Source of the DNA: Druceiella hillmani
Lineage: Eukaryota; Arthropoda; Insecta; Lepidoptera; Hepialidae
Direction of reading: 5' to 3'
Length of the DNA stretch: 64,000 nt
NCBI GenBank assembly: GCA_039881145.1
Contig: JAYKKI010000029.1
Span: 24,488,001-24,552,000 of the forward strand
Shown here: positions 10,701 through 22,308 of the stretch, in pieces
How the letters are laid out: each line of letters starts with the position of its first letter
Position numbering within the stretch: position 1 is the first letter of the stretch
Notes under the pieces: generated by a model
What the model saw: only the letters and a program-made list of their open reading frames with translations
Told to the model about the DNA's origin: nothing
Databases searched by the model: none
Made by a program: the position numbers and the translations under genes

Positions 10701-13700
10701 TGAAGGATGGACTATTCTGTAGTTCTACTCTGAAAAAATCATTTAACATCTGGGCATATCTCTCCGAATTCACAGTTAAAGTTTGGCCACGTTGATTTTC
10801 AAAGAAATAAGGCCCTATGATTGCAGATGCAGACATGGCACACCAGACTTACTTTAGGCTTATGTAAAGGCTCTTGATGCATTTGTCTTGGGTTGTGGAC
10901 ATCCCAGTAACGAAAGTTCTGCTTATTCACATATCCTCCAACGTGAAAGTGAGCTTCGTCACTAAAGAATATGTTGCCCATCCGTGTAGCAGTACGAAAT
11001 CTCAACAACATCACCTCCGCGTAAGTTTTTCTTAATTCAAAGTCAGAATCGTGTAAATCTTGAACAATTTGAATTTTATGTGGATGGAACTTGAGCTTTT
11101 TTGGCATTATTACCTGTAAAGTTGATTTCGGAATTCCCAATATCGATGAACGTATACGCAGTGATAAACGGGGATTTTCAACGACAGAAACCATAACACA
11201 CTCGACATTTTCATCCGTGGCTACCAATAGTGTAGGTCCTGGCCTGGGCCTATTTAATGTTGATCCTGTAGCTCTGAACCTTGCTGCCCATGACTGAATG
11301 AGGTTGATCGATGGTCCATCGATCAACCTCATTCAGTCGACACAATGAATACTGTAACGATTATTAAATCGACGGCGTGCTACAGACAGCGAAAATCCAC
11401 TCGAAATGTACGCCTCGACGGCAAAAGCGCGGTGCTCTCCACTTCACTGTTCCATGGCTACTAAAACATCCGCACCGCTTGCTCATCTAACGATGCCCCC
11501 CGCGCCCCTCTTATGTGTTGCGTTCAAAAACTATGTTTGTTCAAACTTTGAAATCTGCCACTGGACACCCTGTATAAGATAGAACTCAATTTTTTTATAC
11601 AAAATATGAACTTTAATCAATTTTATATATTTCATTTTGTTCTATAACCTTTCGACATTTTCTGGCAGCTTCATAAATTTGCACTCATGGAACTTCTGGT
11701 CCTATCAGCAAAAGACTGAACCAAGTGCTATCTCATTTTATCAGTTTATCATCATTAGTGAAATTTTATCAGTCGAAGAGTTTTGTAAACTTCCAAATAT
11801 ATGGTAATCTGTTGGTGCAAAGTCACGGCTATATGAGGAAAGCGACCTCACTTCCTAGTCGAGCTTCCAATAATTTTATGATGCTGAAACTGACAACCAT
11901 AATTTCGAAGTGGGCTGAAAATTGATGTATCGACTGCCGTAATATAATTTATTGTGAAATTTTTATCACATCGTAAGGCGGTTCTTACACACATGAATGT
12001 TGATACTCATAATTTGTCAGACAGATACCTTAATCTGTCGTAATATAATTGTAGTAATCAAATTCAGAATGATGGCCATATCAATTATGAAAAAAAAGTT
12101 TTTCTTTCACAGAACCTATCATACGCCTTATGTATTGATTTAAAATCTCATAACTCTTACACACATGAAGATACATATTTGTAATTTTTCAGACAGATAC
12201 CTTATTATGTCATAATATACTATTAATAGTCAAATTTAGAACAACGGCCACTTAAATACTGAAAAAATTATAGTCTAACAATACCCAGCAGATTATTTTA
12301 TATTTTTATTTTAAAACTTAAACATCATCCTGTTCCAAGCGTATAAATGAATTTTCCAGCTGCAACTTTAAAATACACATCGAATCCCAGTGGTTTAGTC
12401 AATGACAACATGTTCAACAAATTTCCAGCCTTCTATTTCAACAAAGGCCACTTTTTTTTTATTGCTTCCTCCCGTTTCATTAATATCTGACAGTTAACAT
12501 CTGAATTGACCGTGTGGTTCCTTAGAACCAGCTCAAATAACAACTACAAAGTTATAAATAATTTGGTTTTAAAGTAAGCTAAAATGACAGCCATCCAATA
12601 TCAGAAAGAGAAAATTATAACAGTGACAAAAGTCTTCCAAAACTGACAATATATACTATAGTTCCTTTAAAAATGCCCAGAAACAAAAAAAAAATATCGA
12701 GAATAATCAACGTGGCCTTTAAGTGTTAAAAATTAATAAACAAATTTGCACATATTTCAAATTTAATCCTTAATTTAAACACACTATGAAACAATTTAAA
12801 CTTCAAATGTTTTGACCATTAATTTAAGGATATTAACAACATTATTTTTCATAATCAGACAGTGAACCCTCAGCTGACTTCTCTGATAGATTCTTTGTCT
12901 GACTCTCCGCCAGCTGGTCCACTGGTAGCATTGTGTCGCACGTACGATCAGGCCACTGCTCTCGCTACAATCATAGATACCCTTGCAGACAAACAAGCAC
13001 GGTAAGCAACTTTTATGGAATGAATACAGACTATATAGGGAAAAACATATAAGCTAGAACTTCTCGAAAAGAAAGTTTTCGAAATCTATCTTGTAAAAGA
13101 TAACTAAATGCATTAGAATAATTTCATTTAATATATCATAATTCACCATCATTGTTGATTATTGTCTAAGAATATGTAGTGTCGAGAAATACTTACGAAA
13201 ATAATTTGCATATGTTGCTGAGATAGCTATTTCGGTGTGAGTATATATTTTTCTACCATTTTCATCTTTATTATAGATTAAATATTTTCTATTGGCTTTA
13301 CATGACGAGACTAGGTAATGAATTTAAGTTTATAATATTATTTTGGCTTTCCAAAAGGTGTGCAGGAGACTCCCGTAGTTTGAGGCCACACTTTTTATGA
13401 AGTACATGTTATTTGCACAAAGCAGCTACTGGATGGCTCTTTTCAATTCTCTGAAACGTTTACGCAAAAGCAAGGCCGTATTCAGAAAAATGCGTCAGCG
13501 GTGCAGGCAGGATTTGTCTTATTATATTTTATTGTCACATTAAGTAAATACAAAAAGAAAGGGTATAGTTTTTGAAATTTATTTTCTTTGTTTATTAATG
13601 GGACATACTGATAGATAATGTTTTCATTGTTATATCAACAAAAATTTCAAGATGTTTGATCAAACCCTCTGACTGCAGCCTCGTGCAAAAGTTTTGTAGT

Positions 13701-16700
13701 GACGTACATATGGAGTGCTGACATTGTGAATTATCCAATTACTGTAACAAATTAAGTAGTATTGAAGGATTTACCTATTTAATATCATCGAATGGATCAT
13801 TCCTTTTTAAAAGTGACAGCCCGTATACAGTCTATTTACAGCCTATATCACACTTTAGACATACATTCATAATGACAGAGTTGCAATTTCTCATCCACAT
13901 TTTTATTGATTTAGTTAGTTGACAATGTATTTGAAAGTGTTATTGAATTATTGGTATATTCTTAATGCTCTGTTGCATAAGGCCCAAATTTATAATTTTT
14001 TTGCTCTGTTTAGTCCTCCACACTGCCTGACAGCAGCACGCGGTCGAGGCAAATCAGCATGCCTGGGTCTAGGAGTAGCAGCTGCAGTAGCACTGGGTTA
14101 TGTAAATGTGTATGTGACATCACCGCACCCTGAAAATATGACTACACTCTTCCAATTTGCTCTATGTGGCTTAGATGCGCTGCTTTACCAAGAACACACC
14201 GATTACAGTGTTGTTCGTTCTACCAACCCTGAGTTTCGTAAGGCTATTGTGCGCATTGATATAGCAAGAAATTCGCGTCAAACTATTCAGGTGAGTTTCA
14301 TTTTTGACAAGTGTAGATGTCTTATAACAGTTACGTAAAATATATTTGTTTTTTTTATTATATTTTAAATATTCACTTCACATTTAAAACCAAACTTTAT
14401 TGAAACAATAACAATCTGTTTAGACGTCCAAAAACTATTTACAACCTAGATGGTCGAAAAGCAATATTGAACATGATACACCGTCATCTCATGAAAACTC
14501 CAGTTTTGCATGTGGCCCTTTTTTTGGCTAACTTCCATACTATTGATAGAAAACATGATGTGCATCTAGCGATTATTCTGTAAATATAATAATAAAATTA
14601 TCATAAACATAAATTTAAACAAACAAACTTTTCCTTGGATCCACTACACGGAATACTTTCGGAAAAAAGACCATCTCAGTACAAACATTTTGCATTATCA
14701 TAATGAGAATGATTGGAACTTTCGTTTCTACGGTAACAATTGCTGTCCTTCCTTTATTTTCTTTTTCTTTATTTTCTTTTTAGTCGTCTTCTTATATATC
14801 TTTCTCGATTCAGACTCTTTTCCAATCTTCTCTTTTTCTTCAATGATTCTCTTTCTAACCATTTTCATCACAATATAAATCCCTTGGTGATAAATATTTA
14901 AAGCTATGGGCTAATCAACTGATAGATTTTCTATGAGATTTTATGGCTTTTTGTGTGCAGATTCAGAACACTCATTTTCATTCCATGTTGTAAATAGAGC
15001 AGGACTTGATGTTTCAGTTAAGGTCAAGGCTCAGTGAGCAGTGAAGTTCTTGCCTCTAGCATAAGATTTTTTTGACTTTCATCATATTAGCTTTGAATTG
15101 AAAGTCAATAATGGATTTTTCTGCTGTCAATTGAGATTTATTGATAAAATTGTGGTCTTTGAAAATATTTTTGTTTATGAGGTATATTTTTAATACCCGG
15201 AAACCCTTGATGACTGGTTCTGCTTACATTAGGCTCTTAAGTCGACACAACCAAATAATTCGAAAGTATTACAAAGTGTTACAGCTCGATTGTTGGTTTG
15301 TATCACTGGAAAATGTCTTCGCTCAGAGCCATCTGCACTCATACATATTACACAAATTATTATTGAGCCAAGTTCAGTTGATGTTACATTTTCTAACTAT
15401 TTCTAATTGTTTTTCCAAGTTGTCTAATAGATTTTTTTGCAAAATGAAAATTAAGAGGATATGCTACTGAAAAGAAATAGATTTCTTGTTTTAAGACCCA
15501 ATGAAGATGTAATTGTAAAAATTCAGTTTACCAGATTTTGAATTTTGCCCCCATTAGTCTATGATACTTCTATCAAAAACATTTTGCGTCTTTTTCTGTC
15601 CTCTTTATTTACACTGCAGTTGTATTACTGCTTACCCAATTGGTATCTCTCTGTTGATTCTCTTATTTTCTACAAACATGAAAACACTAATTCTTCAGTT
15701 CACTTTTCTCTTCTGTCACTGTCATTAATAGAAACCTTGGGGAGCAACATCACTGAGGCAACTGAAGGCAACAGCATGAAATGCTGCTGCAGTACTGAAC
15801 TATCGGAGGTCCTTAATTATATTTATGTTACTTCTATATTAGTTATATCGTATAAAACTTATCAAAACTCAAGATTCTCTTCTCCATTGATTTCTTCCTC
15901 ATAAATAAACTTGTATCCACATTGCTACAGTATATAACACCAGATGACCACTCACTACTGGGGGCGGCAGACCTCGTGCTAGTGGACGAAGCGGCAGCCA
16001 TCCCACTGCGGCTGGTCCGAGAGGCTGTACGGCGTGCTCCGCTCGCACTTCTTGCTTCCACTGTTGCTGGTTATGAGGGCACCGGTCGTGCGCTCGCTCT
16101 CAAACTTTTCACACAACTTCAGACACAGCATAATGCTCCGCCCCCCGTATGTACCACCAAACACTATCTGCAACTGTTTTTATTTACTGACATATGCATC
16201 GCTTCTCTTCGCATCTTTCAGTAATGTGTGGAAAATAATGACTTTTAATCAGTAGACATGATATCCAGTCCAATGAATAATTATAGACTGACTCTTATCA
16301 TACGTCTACTAATAAAAAGAAAATTTTTCTTACACAGATTGAAATACAATGTTTCAAAATAAATTGATAAATGGAAATAAATTTTTATTTTTTTTTTATT
16401 TATACCCAGCTAAAACTAGAAGAGCCAATCAGATATGGTGCAAGCGATAGTGTGGAGGCATGGTTGAACCGATTACTATGCCTGGAGGCTACAGTTGGTG
16501 CGAGTGCAGGTGGGGCACCCCCACCGGCATCCTGTATGCTTTATCGTGTGGACAGAGATGCTCTCTTCTGCTACCACCGTGCTGCTGAAGGCTTTCTCCA
16601 GCGTCTTGTTGCTGTACTTGTCACAAGCCACTACAAGGTTAATTTATTTTCATGGATATTATATATAAACTCTTGCAAAAAAACAGGCACTTATAGGAAT

Positions 16701-19700
16701 AAACCATATCAGAGTTATTTTATTATTACTTGATGCATTTTATATGGCGATAAGATGAGAATATTATATCGTTTTTACCTACTTCAGTCATTCAAAATGC
16801 AAATAAATAAAAAAACGATGTAAAGTCCACAGACGAGCGTTTTCATACTGGTACATTAAAAATGGGTAAAGTTTATTTTTGAATATTTTTAATTAATTTA
16901 ACATAAAATTTGAAAATTTTGTAACGAATATGGCGTCCTCTAGCTAAAATCAATGCGCTTAATCTGCTAGGCATGCTTTCGACGACGTTTTTTATCATTT
17001 CCTAAGGAATACGTTCGCATTTAGCGACGATCACATTTTTAAGGGCCTGAATGTTTTCTGGAGCTGGTTTTACGGCTCTGACGCGTCGTTTGAGATTATC
17101 CCATACGTGTTCTATCAGATTGAGGTCGGGACTTCTAGCTGGCCAGTCTAACCGACAAATTCCAGCCTCCTGCATATACGCACCAAAGTCTTTAGAGCGG
17201 TGGGCGCAAGCGTTGTCATCCATAAAAATGGACTTGCCTCCAACTGAACCGGGCCTTCTACTGACAGAGCCAGTTTCTTGATATCGTTGCCAGGTGCTTT
17301 GGATGGTGGAAAGGCTCACATTATACTGCTAAGACATACAACATTGGCTACAGCCTTCTTCAAGCAGCGCAATAATTTTACTAGCTCTTATCGTTTTTTC
17401 AACCATACTGAGAACAGCAAACAGAAGTGAACTAATTCAGCAAACAGCAGAAATTTAATTAAAATTTATTCGTTAAAATAAAAAACGTAACAAATGAAAA
17501 AAAACTTAATAAGAGTTGGATTTCATTTACCGCCAAAAAATATGTTTTTGTCAGTGAAAGAGAATTTTCATTCAAAAAGAATAAATTTCAAATTTAGAAT
17601 GTTCGTTTTTATGTGCCAGAATACACTATACCTGCCAGTAACAATTACAATTAATACAATCTCTTAATAAGTAATATTTTATTAATAATATGATAAAATC
17701 AAAACCGCCCGTTTTTTTATGCAAAAGAGTTTATATATATATATATATATTTGAATGCCTGAAATATTCATAAATGTCCACAAAAACAAGGTAAATAGAT
17801 CTTTATTACGAATAAATTACTGCCATTTTTTCATAAATCAGTAGCTTTAAATTTAATATTATTATTAACACTCTTATTAAATTTTAAAACCGCTACATGG
17901 AAAATTATTGTGTCTCGTTCAGTAACATAAGTATCATTTGTGCCAATATTAGATTTCACGAATGTGTAAATATAGCATAAATATCAAACAGTAACTTTTG
18001 GGAATAGCTGAATGTGAATATTCAGTGTGTATATGATCCAATTGTATTTCTTTTTGTCAAATCTAATGTATTGTGTTTGCATGTTAAATCAGTACTACTT
18101 GCCTTCTTATTATCTTCTGTGCATTTGCAATTCTTTGTAAAATCTATCATAGATACATAACTATAGTGTCCTGAGTATTGGCACTAGTGGGCAAAACATT
18201 TTAAATCGCAACAGGTAAAACTATGAAAATATAGTTTATTTGTAAAAGAAGCAACAAATTTTACTAAAGAACACATGAAATTTCACCACTTAAGCATTAA
18301 GTATCCACATATAGTTACATAAATACTTTTATCGTTTTACAGAACAGTCCCAATGACCTGCAACTGATGGCAGACGCACCAGCACATAACCTCTTTGTGT
18401 TACTTCCTCCCTCTCCACCTAACTCCACCGCTCTCCCTGAGATATTGTGCGTCATACAGCTCTGTATGGAGGGTAACATATCCGATAAGTTAGTATTCAC
18501 ATATACCCTATGTAAACGTTTATATACAGAGATTTTGATAAAACATGTTAAGAGAGAAGTTAGATATCGCTTTAACACTTATTATCAAGGAATAGTTACT
18601 AGGGGAAATTAGAGCTGTTGTATATCTCCAAATAAGCTACAGACTGGCACGATTTAGATTTATACTTTAAACTAAACTTAATGAATGTCTAAATAATCCA
18701 TTGCGGCGATCGTGTAATATATAAGCTCTGAAAGTTAAGTTGATTGTTAAAAATTTTCCAAAAACAACTCTTACAGCACAAAATCTCCGGTTTTGTCAGT
18801 TGTACAATAATAACGAAGCAATAGAATATTTAATTGCAAAAATATGTGTCAGACGTGTGTTTGGTATGCCTTAATATATTTTGTTACTAAGGCATTTCCA
18901 AAATACACACTTTAATTGAGTACCCTGATATGCTATAAATAATTTTTTACTTCTCTATTCCTTAAATATTTATATCCAAAATACTCAAGCAACAGCTAAA
19001 TGCTCCAAAATTCCCCTAACGAGAATTTAATTTCTAAAAGTCGAATTTCTACCTAGTATGCATCTATAATATGAAGTGAAAATGTTAGAGAATGTCAGTG
19101 TTATCATAATAGACATTTAAGCTCCGAATTTTATCCATATGACCCTCTTTATGTTGAATAAAAATTGTCTCACGTCTCTCAACAAAAAATTGTCTCCAAA
19201 CCCTTTGATGATCCTTTCAGTGAATAGTACTCTTCCTCTATTACCCATGTAATTTATTGGTTTTGCTGAGATTTTTTTTATATTTTTATTATGCCTTATA
19301 TCAATTATTTTTTCATATTTTTTAACAAAATGGAATGTTAAGTAGAACAAAAAATTAAACTACAATAAAAAGACAAATTAAAGTTTAATTAAAGAACGAT
19401 GAAAAGACCATACGAGTGGAAAAGAGATAGCGAAACAATTCTGATAAGCGGTTGTTTTGATCGTAAGCATTATATTGTATATATAGATAGACATCTATGC
19501 AGAGCTATTTCAATAAAGCAGGTATTTTTTGGATGTGTACAAAATTAATTGTAACAATGTTACCTTTTTGGAATCTGTGTGAATTGTAGATGTTTTTGAA
19601 ATAAAGTTCCACAAGGTTGCCATAGATTTTTTTTACATTAGCTTTGTTCAAAACTCACGTTTCAAGTTTTATAATTAAAAAAATGCACATGTTTCAGCGT

Positions 19701-22252
19701 TTAATATTTATATTGCCAATAATAACGACAAATGTTCTCTTAAAGGTCATGGACAAAAAAAAGCAAAAGTAGTAATAAAACCTAATAAAAAAAAATGTTT
19801 CATGCGCAGTAATAAAAATTTTAAAAAAAATTTAAAAATCATGTCTCTAAAACTATTACACCTAGGATAATAAAATTTATTGTTTCTTTATGTGTAATAA
19901 CCCCCTATATCGCCAACATTTTGTTGGTCCACTCCTTACGGGACATATTCACCACTTTATTTCAACATACTTCACCATTTTTAAGATGGTAGTATAGTTT
20001 TATAGCTATAAAATGTTCACTTTGCTTGTAAATAATGGAATTAAGTTTTTGATTACCACATATATATCATCTAAAAAATTATTTAAAACTGGAACAAGTG
20101 AAAGGGAAGAGTATCGGATCTGACGAATATGCTGGATGCGGCAGTATATTCCATCCAAATTAATTATTTGGTCATCTGATAGCAGCACAAAATAATAATT
20201 CCTTCCAATCCCACCAAGTAGAGAGTATAATCTTTTTCGGTGAATATCAGCTTTCAGTGTGCTTTAAGACAATCCATTAAGTACCACATGATCACTTGCG
20301 CTTAATATTGACTTTTCATCAGTAATCAGGAATGAAATAACTTCAGAAATGGATAATGTTTCATCAATTCTTTAATTGGTCTTCATAAGCTTTCCAGGAT
20401 GTGATGCATCTTTATCATTTTAATTGTTCAAACTAATTCTGAACTTAGATTCAAACTTTTTTTACGAATAAAGCTTCAAAAGTCAGTGGTCAAAATATAT
20501 AATGAAGTTTATGGTTAATATGAAATTAACTACTGACTAATGGTAACAAAATAGTAAAAAAATATGTAGTAACAAAACTAAAATAGATATAAAAACTATT
20601 GCTAAATAGAATTATTCTCATTGACTAATGTGAACAACAAAAATAATGACATTTTCTATACTTTTCCATTAAAATAATTATACTACTAAATGGCACTTGG
20701 AAACTAATAAGACCTTACTTAATTAAATAGAATAGTGTCATCACTGAAACTTTTGTATAGTCTCAAAAACAAACTAGTCTGCTAGTGCAATCAACTTTAA
20801 TTTAGTCATGAGAAATTCTTCTACGTTTTTTAATTAGAAGGAAACGTAGATGAAGCATGTTGTATAATATTTTATTTCACGAAAATAAATCTAATAACGT
20901 CCACCTATACTTTTCCAAATTATTGATAAAATATTTTAATTTGAAATATTGAAAATTATGAATATATAATGCTGAAATTTTTCATTAATTCAGCAGAACA
21001 GCCATAAACTAAAGTTTAGTCTTTAATACAACTGTTTTTGTATATCAGATCTGTAAGAGAAAGTGTGGGGCGAGGTCGGAAGGCAGCAGGCGACCTCGTG
21101 CCGTGGAGTGTGTGTGAGCAGTACGGCGATGCAGCCTTCCCGCAACTGTGCGGAGCACGCATCGTACGCATTGCTACCCACCCTGCTTACCAGCGTGTGA
21201 GTCTACCTACTTTATATATTATAGATAAAATAAAATACCTTAACATATACTTATGATAATAAAAGATTATCATAACTTACGAAATAAAATTTATAACTTT
21301 AAAGTAGCATTATGTTCTATTGAAAGAAAACATCATGTTTCCTTTTTAGTTCTTTTCTACCATTTCAGAATAAACCTCCTTTAGTCTAAGCCAATCCTCT
21401 CTAATCTATGCCACCTATGTCCACTTTGGAGCAGCTGCTCTTTTGAAATCATCACGCTACACATTTATTGCCTTCCTTCATGCTCTCCTCCACTCAACAA
21501 TCATCTTACACCAAGCGCCTTGTTTACGGCTCATTCTTATTTAAGTTTTGGTATTTGTTTGACAACATCCATCATTTTATTCCAACCAGTTGCTCTTTGG
21601 GTTACTCTCAGTGTCTACCTCTAGACCAATGTTTTCCCATTGGAGCTTCTTGAAAATATCTGCCCATACCACAGTTGCAATGAAAACCTTTTCTCACTTA
21701 ACCTTTTCTCAATCTTTATTGGCTTGGTATTTGGGGAAATTTTGACCTTCATGGTAGATATTTTAGTAATATGCTCAATGAGCCTAGAATATTTATGGCC
21801 CATAGGCCCATTTTGCAATGAATAAATAATTCCCCAATTTGCATAGTATCAAATACCACTTTGGCTAGCTTTTCTTGTAATTTATAAAAGCCAACCAAAG
21901 TGGCAATTGATATTCTGGGACTTTTTTGTTTACAATCATCATCACCAAGATATTGTCAATCGTGCTGAGATGATCAGACAATGTAAATATTATAGACCAT
22001 TCAAATATTTGCATTCTCTTATATTTGAAAAAATGAAATATTTCGTTAATTTTTTATTTACAAAATTTTACTATTCTATAACGGATATTTACTAGTGTTA
22101 AAATCAGTAGTACACATGTGACGTCACTTGTTGATTTGCAAGAAATATATAGCCTGTGTGCATTATCTTGATCGCTTACACTGTATTACGAAAACATGTA
22201 TTTTATATTTGTTTCCTAACCAGTATTATTTATTTAGTATTACTAAAATTAC

Positions 22253-22308
<56 letters not shown>

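Larger units (their letters stand above)
10241..11572 (-). mobile_element. rosa-like (DD41D) mariner-superfamily element, near full length
   Basis: Terminal inverted repeats of about 30 bp (CAGGTGTCCAGTGGCAGATT on the left, matched on the right with one extra G) are flanked by TA duplications at 10239-10240 and 11573-11574. The minus-strand transposase has a helix-turn-helix part (INLIQSWAARFRATGSTLNR), the first catalytic Asp in FFSDEAHFHVGGYVNKQNFR, the second in WFQQDEATAHTA and the third in SPDLSPCDFFL. Forty-one residues lie between the second and third Asp, the DD41D spacing of the rosa family. One base is missing near 10840, shifting the frame, and another break follows CDFFL, so this copy is dead. 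A perfect palindrome sits in the 5' part of the gene (11292-11338). Confidence 0.88.

Noticed and set aside
13919..14338. Independent small gene starting with a Met at 13919
   Set aside because: The conserved part begins at the acceptor 14013/14014; the upstream residues are intron translation and the downstream end lies past the exon 7 donor.
15141..15904. Two open frames in intron 7
   Set aside because: Low-complexity, Leu/Ser/Phe-rich translations of T-rich intron sequence with no protein-like pattern.
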